From positions 186,001 to 250,000 of the forward strand of contig NZ_FNOT01000002.1 of the NCBI RefSeq assembly GCF_900107105.1: a DNA stretch of 64,000 bases, read 5' to 3'. The notes under the pieces were generated by a model, which made no database searches, had not been told where the DNA came from, and worked only from the letters and a program-made list of their open reading frames with translations. Of the stretch, positions 44,108 to 53,035 are shown one piece after another. The translations under genes were made by a program, and so were the position numbers. Positions within the stretch are counted from its first letter, which is position 1, and each line of letters opens with the position of its first letter. This DNA comes from Geodermatophilus africanus (GTDB taxonomy: Bacteria; Actinomycetota; Actinomycetes; Mycobacteriales; Geodermatophilaceae).

Positions 44108-44877
44108 GCCTCGTGCTTCATGTCCTGGCGCGGGACGACGGCACCTCGGCGCGCGCCGCGGTCGATGCGCTGGACGCCGACCGTGGCGGGATGCCGACCA
44201 GAGTCTGCTTCGTCGGCCACGGCGAGCTCGCAGCGGCTGAGCGGGTGGCGGAGCTTGCCGCCTGGAGTCGCGACTTCCGGCAGCGCTACGTCCGGGCTGG
44301 TTCGCTCAAACGAGCAAGGAGGCTCCAGTCCTGCCTCGCTGGATCCGTTGAGACCGGCATGTGCGCATTCCTCGCGGAGCCGCGGACAGCTGGGGCAAGC
44401 CCCGGCGACATCGTCGGTGAGGTGCTGCAGGGCGCTCTGGCGGAGGTCTTCTCGACCCCGTGGCTGGCCGGTCTCCTGGTGCTGCTCGCGATCGCGAAGG
44501 TGGTCCAGCTCGGCCGCGCAATGGTCCACGGAGGGCATGCGCGTGACCCCCGCCGCAGCTTCTCCCGGGCCGAGAAGGCCCAGCTCCTCGAGCGGGCCGG
44601 TCACCGGTGCGAGCACCACGCCTGGCTACTCGGTCGGTGTCGGGAGACCGAGGCGCTCCAGGCCGACCACGTCCACCCGCACAGCTGGGGCGGGGCGACC
44701 GATGCCGCCAACGGCCAGGCGCTGTGCAGGCGGCACAACAAGCGGAAGGCCGACCGCGTGCCGTGGAACGGGGAGCTCGATCGGCTGGCTCGGCGCCGGG
44801 AGAGTTACTTCCCTGCCGGGACGCCGACCGCGGTGGCGCGGTACGGAGCGCCGGCCGGTCATCCTGTCGAGGTCTGA
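44104..44877 (+). CDS. Membrane-anchored HNH endonuclease
   Basis: 257 aa. The N-terminal region (1-115) is unknown; one hydrophobic segment PWLAGLLVLLAIAKVVQL (119-136) is followed by an HNH domain: C169, C179, ADHVHPHSWGG (187-197) and LCRRHNKRKADR (207-218). It overlaps the DUF262/DUF1524 gene by GTGA, so the two are translationally coupled and probably one defence unit. The membrane segment between the two parts is unusual for an HNH nuclease. Confidence 0.82.
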   Translation: MSLVLHVLARDDGTSARAAVDALDADRGGMPTRVCFVGHGELAAAERVAELAAWSRDFRQRYVRAGSLKRARRLQSCLAGSVETGMCAFLAEPRTAGASPGDIVGEVLQGALAEVFSTPWLAGLLVLLAIAKVVQLGRAMVHGGHARDPRRSFSRAEKAQLLERAGHRCEHHAWLLGRCRETEALQADHVHPHSWGGATDAANGQALCRRHNKRKADRVPWNGELDRLARRRESYFPAGTPTAVARYGAPAGHPVEV

Positions 44878-44891
44878 CCGTGGGTATGGGC

Positions 44892-45794
44892 TCAGCTCGC
44901 CAGCGCCGTCCCCTGGAAGACCTGCCCGCGGTGCCAGGCCACGTGCCGCTCGGCCGGTGGGGGAGTGCCCGGTCGCGGCCGCAGGCGCCGGCCGTGCAAG
45001 TCGTAGACGGTCCGCCCCTGCGACGTCCGGGCGGAGAAGCGCTGGGACACGACGACGGCGAGGTCGTCGTCCAGCCCGAGCATCCCGCGGTCGAACAGCT
45101 TGTGGTGCAGCGAGCAGAGCGCCAGCCCGTTGTCGAGGTCGTCGGGGCCGCCCAGCTTGAACCAGCGGACGTGCGCCGCCTCGATCCCGACCACAGCTCC
45201 GCCCGCGGCGCCGTCGAAGCCGCAGAAGGCGCACTGCCGGTCCCACGCGGCGATGACGGCGGCCGGCCAGGTGCCGCTGCGCCGTCGCTGGTCGGGGCTC
45301 GCGCTGCCCGAACGGCCCCCGAGCAGGTCCGGGTCGAGACCGACCGCCACGAGGACGTCCGGCGCCACCGTGCCCGGGAAGTGGCTCTCGACCAGCCCGC
45401 GAGCCGCCTCGTCCAGGAGCTCCGGGCGGTTCCGCAGCGCGGTCTCGAGCGATGCCTCCAGCCGGCCGGTCACGCCCTCCCGCAGCGGGCTGACGTTGTC
45501 CATCGGGACGTCGCGGTCGAGGGTCCAGACGCCATCGGCCCGGAGCCGGGTGAACGGGTACGCGGCACTCTGCGCACGGCCTGTCCTGGACGTCGGGCCG
45601 AACTCGGCGATGAGGTCGGCCAGCTTCTCCTCGGCGTCCGACCAAGGGAGGGCACTCGTGCCGGTGGCACTGAGCCGGCCCAGCGCCAGGAGGACCAGCA
45701 GCGGTTTGTGCGGGGACCGACGTCCGTCCTGCTGGTGCTGCCGGAGAGAGGACAGCCGTTCGAGGACCTGAGCATCCGGGGCGCTGCGTGACAC
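44892..45794 (-). CDS. Predicted phosphorothioate-DNA-binding HNH restriction endonuclease
   Basis: 300 aa from the GTG at 45794; longer versions of the frame lack any likeness. N-terminal sulfur-binding-domain features RRSPHKPLLVLLALGRL (25-41) and AAYPFTRLRADGVW (77-90) resemble ScoMcrA-type SBDs. The HNH domain has CAFC (188-191), EAAHVRW (205-211) and ALCSLHHKLFDRG (225-237). Such enzymes restrict DNA carrying phosphorothioate modification. No dnd or ssp modification genes are present here. Convergent with the membrane HNH gene. Confidence 0.85.
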   Translation of the reverse strand: MSRSAPDAQVLERLSSLRQHQQDGRRSPHKPLLVLLALGRLSATGTSALPWSDAEEKLADLIAEFGPTSRTGRAQSAAYPFTRLRADGVWTLDRDVPMDNVSPLREGVTGRLEASLETALRNRPELLDEAARGLVESHFPGTVAPDVLVAVGLDPDLLGGRSGSASPDQRRRSGTWPAAVIAAWDRQCAFCGFDGAAGGAVVGIEAAHVRWFKLGGPDDLDNGLALCSLHHKLFDRGMLGLDDDLAVVVSQRFSARTSQGRTVYDLHGRRLRPRPGTPPPAERHVAWHRGQVFQGTALAS

Positions 45795-45973
45795 GGAGAT
45801 CCACTGTCCCCGAGGCGGCGACCTCCACGCGGGAGGACACGATGCGTTGGGTCGTCGTCGACGACGCAGCGCGAGACGGGAGCGAGGCTGCTCGACGCCT
45901 CCGTGGTGGAAACACCCGTTCCCACCCCGGCCCCGTTCGGCTCGATCCGGCGGTGCACCGGGTCGCCAGGTGC

Positions 45974-46744
45974 TCAGGCGCAGAGCAGGTCGAGCGCGGC
46001 CTGACCGTTGCGCCTGGCCGCCTCGGGGAGCAGCAGCCATGCCGGCGCCGTCGGGTCCGCCAGGTGCGTGCGCAGGTGGAGCAGCCGGGACCGGTCGCTG
46101 CCGGAGGGCGGGTGGTCCTCGAACGGGTCGACGCACGCGAGCAGCACGGCGGCGTCGGTCAGGTGACGGTCGCGGTCACGGGTGTCCGCCTTGTGCGCTG
46201 CCGCCTTGAGGATCAGTGCGCCGAATGCGTCGGGCACGCTGATCGTCGTCCGCGCTGTCCCGGTGACCTCCAGCTCCGCGAGCACGGTCCGTCGCCGCGC
46301 CTGCGTCCCACCTGTCACCTGCACGAGGTCGTACCCGCGGAAGCGCTCCAGCCGCTGGGGCGGGGCGTGGTCGGCGGCGACCATGTCGACGACGGACCGA
46401 TCGGGCCCGGACGTCACCAGGTCGACGGTGGCGCCGTCGCGCACGAACCGGTGCGCCGTCCCCGCGCGGGGATCGATGCTCGGCCTGAGCCGGTACCCCA
46501 GGCCTTCCAAGGCGGTGGCCAGCTGTGGCGCGCGGCCCCGACCGGTCTCCACGTGCAGCAGGACGTCGACGTCGTTCGTCGGCCGCACCACCGGGAGACC
46601 CGCGGCGACCGCGTGCAGTTGGACCATCAGCCCGCCGATCAAGGTCCACGCCTCATGCGGGACGACTGCGGCCAGCTCGGCCACGTCCGGCCACGGGCGA
46701 CCCCAGCCGCCGACCGGTGTCGGGGGTCGGAGCACGTCAGCCAC
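45974..46744 (-). CDS. AbiEii-like nucleotidyltransferase-family toxin
   Basis: 256 aa from the GTG at 46744, which overlaps the upstream stop by eight bases. TLIGGLMVQLHAVAAG followed by PTNDVDVLLHVE is the nucleotidyltransferase-fold GG...DxD-type motif of AbiEii/type IV toxins. The C-terminal half is helical. The upstream gene has an HTH start like AbiEi. Together they look like an AbiE-like toxin-antitoxin or abortive infection pair. Confidence 0.72.
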   Translation of the reverse strand: MADVLRPPTPVGGWGRPWPDVAELAAVVPHEAWTLIGGLMVQLHAVAAGLPVVRPTNDVDVLLHVETGRGRAPQLATALEGLGYRLRPSIDPRAGTAHRFVRDGATVDLVTSGPDRSVVDMVAADHAPPQRLERFRGYDLVQVTGGTQARRRTVLAELEVTGTARTTISVPDAFGALILKAAAHKADTRDRDRHLTDAAVLLACVDPFEDHPPSGSDRSRLLHLRTHLADPTAPAWLLLPEAARRNGQAALDLLCA

Positions 46745-47396
46745 GGAGCTCCTCCTGCGCCCTTTCGAGGAGGCGTTGGCCCTCCGAGCGCTCACGAGCG
46801 TCCGTCGATCCGGCGAGGTCGAGGCCGGCCAGGACGTGCCGGCGTCCCTGCGCCAGCTCCGCCACGACGTCCCTCCGCATGCCCGTCGCGCGCAGGGTGA
46901 CGCTGCCTGCGGGATCGGTCTCCAGCCGGTAACGCTCCACCAACCGCTGCACGGCAGAACGGTCGACGTACCCGTCGAGCCGACCCGGAGTGGCGGTCAA
47001 CTCGCCGATGCCCCGGGTCGCCCCGGAGGCGACGATGTCGCGGGCGAGGTGGTCGAGCGCTCGCGGGTGCGCGTGGTACCGGTGGATCATGGCCCGGTTA
47101 CGGGCCCGAGCAGCGAGCTCGGCCCCGGAGATCCCGACGAGTGCCGACCGGAGACGTGACCGCTGGGCCTGCCCCAGCCACGGGGCCGGAACGCCCTCGA
47201 GGAGGGCAACGGCGGCCCATGCGGTCGGCTCCTCCCACGCGCGCAGCCGACCGCCTGTGCGCTGGGCCGTCCACTGGGCCACGGACCCCGCGTCGATGCG
47301 GTCGGGACCGACCGCCACCAGGTCCCCGGCAGCGACCAGGCGCTGTACGTGCCGGACGGACACGCCGATGCGTTCGGCAGCCTCCTGGGTCGTCAT
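46737..47396 (-). CDS. HTH antitoxin-like protein paired with the AbiEii-like gene
   Basis: 219 aa from the ATG at 47396 (ATG at 47405 is an alternative). N-terminal excisionase/MerR-like HTH: TTQEAAERIGVSVRHVQRLVAAGDL. The remainder is helical without a recognised domain. An inverted repeat GTCGT-N4-ACGAC (47415-47428) overlaps the promoter and may be its operator, as expected for autoregulation. Confidence 0.7.
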   Translation of the reverse strand: MTTQEAAERIGVSVRHVQRLVAAGDLVAVGPDRIDAGSVAQWTAQRTGGRLRAWEEPTAWAAVALLEGVPAPWLGQAQRSRLRSALVGISGAELAARARNRAMIHRYHAHPRALDHLARDIVASGATRGIGELTATPGRLDGYVDRSAVQRLVERYRLETDPAGSVTLRATGMRRDVVAELAQGRRHVLAGLDLAGSTDARERSEGQRLLERAQEELRG

Positions 47397-47569
47397 CAGG
47401 ACCATACGGACAATGTCGTCACAACGACGCTTTCCATCAAGCCGAATGCTCGTTGTCGCTACCGGGTGGCTGGGAGCTGCAGAGGGTCTGCGAGATGGTG
47501 AGCCGGCCTCTCCCATCCCTCATGTGCCGCGGACGAGCTCCACGTCCGGGTCTCGGCGTCTGCCTGTCA

Positions 47570-48136
47570 TCACCGAGGCACCGCCAGACCGGCCAGACGG
47601 TCCCCGGCGTCGGGTGGCAGCTCCAGGGCCCGGCAGAGCCGCCTGCGGACGATGAGCAGCAGTATCAGGTCGATGCCCGTGGCTGTCGGATCACCGCCCT
47701 CGGCTCGTCGGCCGAGCGCGCGCAGCCCGAGGTTCATCCACCGGTGGGCCTCCACGAGGTCGCCGGCCTTCTCCCAGGTCTCGCCGATCATCGCGTAGGA
47801 GGAGGTGTCGGCCGGAGCGGACCTGCGGACCTCCTCGGCGAGCCTGCGGGCTGAGGGCAGCTCCCCTGTCGCCACCAGCGCACGGTGCACGTAGCAACGC
47901 GCGTCCGGGGCGACCGTGCCCTCGGCGGCTGCTGCTCGTCGATACAGGTCCAGGGCGGCGGGGTGGTCGCCGAGGAGTTCCACGGTTTCCCCTGCCTCTA
48001 TGAGCAGGGCAGCGGGAGTGACCTCCGGGGAGTCCTCGGGATGGCGATCAGCGGCCCACGCCACCAGCTGGGCGGCCCAGGCCCGCTGCGCCTCCGGCGT
48101 CTCGGCATCGAGCCTGAGGCTGCCGACGATCTGCAT
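47570..48136 (-). CDS. TPR-like protein (paralogue of 51913-52509)
   Basis: 188 aa from the ATG at 48136. Helix-turn-helix repeats such as GDHPAALDLYRRAAAAEG, ATGELPSARRLAEEVRR and KAGDLVEAHRWMNLGLRAL are tetratricopeptide-like. The related gene near 52 kb has matching blocks (EAHRWLTMGAR, DVRCYLHGGLLELGD). Probably a protein-interaction scaffold; role unknown. The AbiE-like pair lies upstream in the forward map direction. Confidence 0.72.
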   Translation of the reverse strand: MQIVGSLRLDAETPEAQRAWAAQLVAWAADRHPEDSPEVTPAALLIEAGETVELLGDHPAALDLYRRAAAAEGTVAPDARCYVHRALVATGELPSARRLAEEVRRSAPADTSSYAMIGETWEKAGDLVEAHRWMNLGLRALGRRAEGGDPTATGIDLILLLIVRRRLCRALELPPDAGDRLAGLAVPR

Positions 48137-48418
48137 GGTCAACGGTCCCCGCATGCGGTGATCGTGAGTACCGCGGGACGACCACCGGTGCGCCGTCGCG
48201 CATCTGTGGACGGCGGACGTGGTCCACAGCCACTCCTCGAACTCAGGGACCATGGGCGGACCAGCCCGACGAATGGGCCAGCGGCGCCCGTCCGCACCGT
48301 GTCGACGGACGGCCGCTCACCGGTGTCGACGGGCAGCAGAGGATCGGGACGTCGTCGACCGCAGAGCCATGGCCGGCCCACCAGCTCGGTTGCGGGCGCC
48401 AGAGCCCAGCCGAGCCGG

Positions 48419-50152
48419 TCAGCGGTCGTTGCCCGCCAGCCGGTCCCGGTCGGCGATGAGCCGCCGACGGCGGGCGGCCGTCAGGTAGGCCGGGGACTCG
48501 AGTTCCAGCTCGGCGCGGTCGTGGGGATCGACCCCTATCGCCGCCAGCATCGGCTCGCTGCGCTGGGACACCGAGCCCACACCGAAGTGCCCCAGCAGGT
48601 CCTTGGCCGCCAGGTCGCCGCCGTACCCGACGCGGCGGTTGGCCTTGGCGACCAGCCACACGATCGCCCCGGCCGCGGTCTCCGCCCGGCCCCGGCGGCG
48701 GAAGATGCCCGGGCCGCCCTCCGCGACGGCGGCCAGCAGCCGGCGGGCCGCCGTCCGGTGCTCGACGTCGAGCAGCGCGTCGCAGCACCGGTCGACCAGC
48801 TCCCGCACCTCGGTCACCCGGTCGCGGACGTCCGCCGGCACCCGCTCCTCCGCGAACGGCTCGTCCGGCAGGGGCGCGTCGTCGAGCTGGTCGAGTGCCC
48901 GCGCGCCGCCCACGGCCCGGCGCAGCTCGGTCAGCTCCACGGAGTCGAGGTACTCCTCGGGGTCGAGGGCGCCCATGGCGGCCAGCAGCGCCTCGGGGCC
49001 CTGCAGCCGCGGTGCGCGGATCGCCGCCTGGTACTCCGGCTCCCACTCGTCGACGGCGGCGAGCGTCTCCTCGGTCAGCCCGGGGCGGATGCCGCGCTCC
49101 GCGTGGCTGAACCGGATGAGCGCGCGCAGGACGTTCGGTGCCTTCGCCAGCTGGGAGAAGTCGGCGACGATCTTCCTCGGGATCCAGTCGGTCAGCAGGA
49201 TCTCCACGGCCACCGGGCTCCAGCGCAGCGGATCGCCCGGGCCGTAGTCCGTGCCGAACCACAGCAGGTCGTCCAGCAGGTCGCGGGAGTCGGCGTCGTC
49301 CAGCCCGGCGGCGAAGGGTGAGGCGAGGAATCGCTCGGCGAGCGACTGCCGGTCCGCCTCGCTCCACTCCGGCCGCACGTACCCGCGGCCACCGGTCGGC
49401 AGCAGGCCGACGGCCCACTCGACCAGCGGCCGGCAGGCCGGCCACGTGTCGCTCACCAGCGGCGGGAACACCAGCGCGCCGTGCTCGACCGCCTCGGTGA
49501 TCCGGGCCCGGGCCTCGGCCGGATCGAGCTCGGTGAGGCTGACGTCGGGGTCGTCGGCCTCGCTGCGCATCATCTCGACCAGCGCCGGCAGTGCGCCCGG
49601 GACCACGAAGCCGTCCTTGGCGACCGTGCCGAGGTTGTGGTCCACGTAGACGGCGACCGACAGCTCCGGGCCACCGGGTAGCACCACGCCGCACACCAGG
49701 TTCTCGCCGTCACCGAGCACGTGCGCCATCTGCAGCACGCGGTCGTGCGGCCGCGCCCGGTCCAGCTCGGCGAGCCAGTGGGGGAGCACGTCCGCTCTGG
49801 CGGCGACCTCCCGGCGGACCCGCGAGCGCAGCACGTCGTCCCCGGTCAGGACGGCGATCGCCGTCAGCAGGGCCGAGGTCTCCGGCAGCGGGACCTCGAA
49901 GAAGGTCGCGACGATCTCCTCGCGCGGCGGCAGCGAGGGTTCGTCCTGGGCGCCCAGCAGGCGGCGTTCCCGCGGATCGGTGGCGGCCAGGAAGGCGCTC
50001 GTCAGTGCGAGCAGGTCGAGGGGCTCCCCGCCGGCGAGCGCCCCCGCGACCTGGTCGAGGAGGTCCGGGCTGCGCCGTTCCCGGCGTGCGGCCGCGTCCC
50101 GGCGGCCACGCGGCCCCGAGGAGAGCTTCCTGCGGTGCTTGCGCTTCGGCAT
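48419..50152 (-). CDS. Large actinobacterial protein of unknown function
   Basis: 577 aa. The ATG at 50152 gives a very basic start (MPKRKHRRKLSSGPRGRRD). The middle is acidic and helical; the C-terminal region (AAGAIVWLVAKANRRVGYGG, AKDLLGHFGVGSVSQRSEPML) resembles a DUF6398-type domain in other actinobacterial proteins. Acidic pairs such as LSVAVYVDHNLGTVAKDGFVV are also present. No catalytic motif seen. Divergent from the MazEF locus, which starts 137 bases away. Confidence 0.75.
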   Translation of the reverse strand: MPKRKHRRKLSSGPRGRRDAAARRERRSPDLLDQVAGALAGGEPLDLLALTSAFLAATDPRERRLLGAQDEPSLPPREEIVATFFEVPLPETSALLTAIAVLTGDDVLRSRVRREVAARADVLPHWLAELDRARPHDRVLQMAHVLGDGENLVCGVVLPGGPELSVAVYVDHNLGTVAKDGFVVPGALPALVEMMRSEADDPDVSLTELDPAEARARITEAVEHGALVFPPLVSDTWPACRPLVEWAVGLLPTGGRGYVRPEWSEADRQSLAERFLASPFAAGLDDADSRDLLDDLLWFGTDYGPGDPLRWSPVAVEILLTDWIPRKIVADFSQLAKAPNVLRALIRFSHAERGIRPGLTEETLAAVDEWEPEYQAAIRAPRLQGPEALLAAMGALDPEEYLDSVELTELRRAVGGARALDQLDDAPLPDEPFAEERVPADVRDRVTEVRELVDRCCDALLDVEHRTAARRLLAAVAEGGPGIFRRRGRAETAAGAIVWLVAKANRRVGYGGDLAAKDLLGHFGVGSVSQRSEPMLAAIGVDPHDRAELELESPAYLTAARRRRLIADRDRLAGNDR

Positions 50153-50252
50153 CGGGACGACGCTAGCGACGCCTGCAGCTCTCGTCAGGAGGGTCGGGCG
50201 TTCCTCCTGGCCGGGCCCATTCGCCCGCCTCTGGAGTGCCCAGCGAGGGAGC

Positions 50253-50288
50253 TTGACCAGGGAGGATGTACGACACATAGTCGTACAC
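50253..50288 (+). promoter_or_regulatory. Promoter and palindromic operator of the MazEF pair
   Basis: -35 TTGACC (50253-50258), 17-base spacer, -10 CATAGT (50276-50281), ATG at 50289, so transcript and ORF probably start together. The palindrome TGTACGAC-N5-GTCGTACA (50267-50274 / 50280-50287) covers the -10 and touches the start codon, an ideal site for autorepression by the toxin-antitoxin complex. Confidence 0.75.
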
Positions 50289-50546
50289 ATGGCGGAGAGT
50301 CTGGTCGGCACCGAGGTCTGGCAGGCGCGCATCAGCCGGGACCTGTCAGCCCAGCTGCAGGCGGATTCCGAGGTCCTCGGGCTCTCCGGTCGGACGGAGA
50401 TCGTCAAGGCCGCGTTGCAGTTGCTGCACCAGCGCGCGGCCGAGGAGCGCATGGCGCGCAGCGTGGCGGAGTTCTACGGCGACGAGGAGCCGCCCCTGCC
50501 CCTCGGCGTGGTGGCGGGGGAGCCGGACGACGCGGACCCGTCCTGA
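50289..50546 (+). CDS. Antitoxin of a MazF-type pair
   Basis: 85 aa. The N-terminal half (VWQARISRDLSAQLQADSE, GLSGRTEIVKAALQLLHQ) is a ribbon-helix-helix-like DNA binder; the tail is acidic (FYGDEEPP, GEPDDADPS), as antitoxins have. It is followed at 3 bases by the toxin. Leaderless ATG. Confidence 0.82.
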   Translation: MAESLVGTEVWQARISRDLSAQLQADSEVLGLSGRTEIVKAALQLLHQRAAEERMARSVAEFYGDEEPPLPLGVVAGEPDDADPS

Positions 50547-50549
50547 CCC

Positions 50550-50879
50550 GTGGCCCTGCCCGAACCGCTGCGAGGTGAGGTGTGGGACGTCGCACTCCCC
50601 GGTTCCGGCGTGCACCCGGCCGTCGTCCTCAGCATCAACGCCCTGAACACCAGGCTCGGCCACGTCGTCGTCCTACCGGTCACGGGGACCACCGGGCCGT
50701 CGCTCACGCACATCCCGCTGGGTTCCGACGCCGGTCTCACCCGGTACGACGAGTCGTACGTCGACATCACCGGCGTCCAAGCGGTGGCTCGCGGCCGATG
50801 CCGTCGGCGCCGTGGGCTGCTCGCACCGAGTGAGATGGTTCACATCGAAGGGCAACTGCGCGTCTATCTCGGACTGTGA
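50550..50879 (+). CDS. mazF: MazF/PemK-type toxin
   Basis: 109 aa. GEVWDVALPGSGVHPAVVLSI and VVVLPVTGTTGPSLTHIPL carry the MazF fold start and the Thr/Asp-type active region; the tail helix SEMVHIEGQLRVYLGL is typical. An mRNA interferase is expected. The GTG start three bases after the antitoxin stop implies coupling. Confidence 0.88.
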   Translation: MALPEPLRGEVWDVALPGSGVHPAVVLSINALNTRLGHVVVLPVTGTTGPSLTHIPLGSDAGLTRYDESYVDITGVQAVARGRCRRRRGLLAPSEMVHIEGQLRVYLGL

Positions 50880-50967
50880 CCGCTCGGCGTCCCGCTCCGG
50901 TCGCCATGGCGACCACGAGGCGCTCCCGGCCTCGATGACGCGCTCCGCGCGCGCGAAGGCGACACAG

Positions 50968-51441
50968 TCATCCCGGCCGGGCCCCGCGGAGCCGCACACC
51001 CGCACCCCACAGCTGCGGCGTCGGGCTCGCCGGTCCCCGGGGCAGCTCGCCGGCGTCCGCCCCGGCCACCTGGTCCCAACCGGGGCCGACCCCGAAGCGG
51101 ACCACGTCGGCGAGGTCCCCGGTGAGCACGACGGTCCGCGTGGTGAGCTCGCTCTCCGCGTCGGACTCGTGGTGCGCCGACACGGTCACCTCGACCCGGT
51201 CTCCGGGCACGGTCCCTCGCAGACGGTGTTCCTTGCCGAGCGTGCCCGCCTCCGCCTCGTCCAGCAGGGCGCCGTCCCCGTCGAGGACCTCGACCCGGCA
51301 GACGACGCCCTCGGTCATCCCCATGCCGCGCCCGGGGCCGTGCAACACCCGCAGCGTGCCGCCGACCCCGCTGTCGACGAACCGCCGGTCGTCGCCCGGC
51401 GTGTAGTCGTACGGGTACGTCCCGGGCTTGCGCCGTCCCAC
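50968..51441 (-). CDS. Hypothetical protein
   Basis: 157 aa. No domain recognised. An all-beta look (CRVEVLDGDGALLDEAEAG, RVEVTVSAHHESDAE, RTVVLTGDLADVVRFG) and GPGRGMGMTEGVV are visible. Likely a small cytoplasmic protein; it sits 12 bases after the cupin gene on the same strand, so it may be in its operon. Confidence 0.6.
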   Translation of the reverse strand: MGRRKPGTYPYDYTPGDDRRFVDSGVGGTLRVLHGPGRGMGMTEGVVCRVEVLDGDGALLDEAEAGTLGKEHRLRGTVPGDRVEVTVSAHHESDAESELTTRTVVLTGDLADVVRFGVGPGWDQVAGADAGELPRGPASPTPQLWGAGVRLRGARPG

Positions 51442-51453
51442 GTCGCCCGGGAG

Positions 51454-51870
51454 TCAGGTCAGCCTGGGCAGGTTGACCACGATCGCCTCCTGGCTGCTGC
51501 GGGCGATGACCACCACGGCCTCCTCGTCGGTCGGGTTCTCCTCGCGGTGCGGGGTGTGCGGCGGGACGAAGACGTAGTCACCGGGCCCGGTGGCCAGCCG
51601 GACCTCCTCGCCGTCCTCCGCGAAGACGAAGACCGGGTGGCCGCGCAGCACGTGGATGGCGGTCTCGGAGTCGCCGTGGTGGTGGTCACCGGACGACGTC
51701 CGCGGGGCGACGTGCGTCTGGCCCATCCACACCCGCCGGGACCCGACCGTCCTGGCCGACACCGCCTCACGCCGGGTCATGCCGTCGGTCTGGCCGGTGT
51801 CCTCGGTGAGCTCGTCGGCCCGGACGTGTCGCAGCGGCTGGTGCCAGCCGTCGGTGGGTTCCTCGGTCAC
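51454..51870 (-). CDS. Cupin-domain protein
   Basis: 138 aa from the GTG at 51870 (TTG at 51906 possible). Cupin motif 1 includes SSGDHHHGDSETAIHVLRG (metal-ligand His, Glu) and motif 2 GDYVFVPPHTPHREENP (second His). A metal-bound barrel with an unknown small ligand. Same strand as the TPR gene upstream. Confidence 0.82.
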   Translation of the reverse strand: MTEEPTDGWHQPLRHVRADELTEDTGQTDGMTRREAVSARTVGSRRVWMGQTHVAPRTSSGDHHHGDSETAIHVLRGHPVFVFAEDGEEVRLATGPGDYVFVPPHTPHREENPTDEEAVVVIARSSQEAIVVNLPRLT

Positions 51871-51912
51871 GAGGGTCAGCCGACCGCGCCGGCGCGCGGG
51901 CGTCAAGCGCCG

Positions 51913-52509
51913 TCAGTCGGGGGTGTCGCGCGCGCTGAGCAACGCGGACGCGACGAGCGTGTCGTACTCGTCGAGCGGGAGCTCGAGGGCGTGCCGCACG
52001 CGCAGCCGGGCCATCAGCAGACCGGCGGCGTCCTCTGCCGCCCGGTCGTCGCCGTCCTCGACGTCGTCGAACGTCCGCCGTGCCCCCATCGTCAGCCAGC
52101 GGTGTGCCTCACGGAGGTCACCCGCCAGCTCGTGGTTCTCGCCGAGGAACAGGTAGACGTCCCCGTCGACCGGGCGCTCGTGGCGCAGCTCCTCGGCGAT
52201 CCGACGTGCGGCTCCGGCATCGCCCAGCTCCAGCAGCCCGCCGTGCAGGTAGCAGCGGACGTCGGGCGGCACGGGTTGCCCGGCCACCACAGCCCGGCGG
52301 AAGAGGGCCACCGCACCCTCGAGATCCCCAGCCTCGGTGAGGTGCTCGCCGGCGCTCACCAGCAGGGACGCGGGGGAGACGCCGTCGTCGTCCGGGCGGA
52401 CCTCCTCCGCCCAAGCCGCGAGCTTCTCGGCCGCCGCACGGTGCTGCTCCGGCGTACAGGCCCGGGCGTACAGCTCCTCGACTACGTCGCGACTGAGCGA
52501 TCTGCGCAC
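51913..52509 (-). CDS. TPR-like protein (paralogue of 47570-48136)
   Basis: 198 aa, GTG at 52509. Repeat units EAGDLEGAVALFRRAVVAG, ELGDAGAARRIAEELRHER and LAGDLREAHRWLTMGARR. Closely related to the gene at 47.6 kb, 4 kb away, indicating duplication within this region. Protein-interaction role likely. Confidence 0.72.
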   Translation of the reverse strand: MRRSLSRDVVEELYARACTPEQHRAAAEKLAAWAEEVRPDDDGVSPASLLVSAGEHLTEAGDLEGAVALFRRAVVAGQPVPPDVRCYLHGGLLELGDAGAARRIAEELRHERPVDGDVYLFLGENHELAGDLREAHRWLTMGARRTFDDVEDGDDRAAEDAAGLLMARLRVRHALELPLDEYDTLVASALLSARDTPD

Positions 52510-52637
52510 GACGGTCACCGTATGACCGGACCGGCGCGCCACGGAACTGGCGCCACTTCCTCGTCGTCCCAAGCCATGCCGGCGGGCTGACCCTGCGCCC
52601 CAGCCGCGCCCGGCTGGCCCGGTCGCTCGGCAGGCGC

Positions 52638-52893
52638 ATCAGTCCCCGGGGACGACGACGGCGCGGCCGCGGACCGCTCCCTCGTGCAGTCGGCGGTAGG
52701 CCTCGGGCACCTCGTCGAGCGTGTACTTCTCCACCTCGACGTGCACCGCGCCGGCCCGGGCGAGGTCGAGCACCTCCATCAGCTCGGCCCGCGTGCCCCG
52801 GTACGGCGCGCGCACCGACGCCCCCATCGGCGTGGAGAAGAAGCCGGTCGGCAGCCGTCCGCCGCCGATCGCCACGACGCCGTCCACGGCCAC
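52638..52893 (-). pseudogene. 3' fragment of a zinc-type alcohol dehydrogenase, repeat copy 1
   Basis: The minus frame gives GGGRLPTGFFSTPMGASV through YTLDEVPEAYRRLHEG to AVVVPGD, the C-terminal end of an MDR-family NAD(P)-dependent alcohol dehydrogenase; the catalytic and most cofactor-binding parts are absent. Bases 52638-52873 are about 97% identical to 53606-53841. Upstream of 52873 the frame stays open but no longer looks like this enzyme. Confidence 0.8.
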
Positions 52894-53005
52894 CGACTCG
52901 TCGGAGAACGGTAGGGTGCGCGCCTCGACCTCCGTCGGGAGCTCCAGCCATCGGTACCGGCGAGGCTAGGGACCAGTGCACCCACCGTGCGTCCCGTGCC
53001 GATGG

Positions 53006-53035
53006 TCTGGCCAGAAGTCAGGCTAGACTCTGACC
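53006..53035 (+). promoter_or_regulatory. Leaderless promoter with operator-like palindromes for the RelBE-type pair
   Basis: TAGACT (53024-53029), six bases, then the ATG at 53036. TCTGGCCAGA (53006-53015) is a perfect 10-bp palindrome upstream, and GTCAG (53018-53022) with CTGAC (53030-53034) flanks the -10. Autoregulation is likely. Confidence 0.6.
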
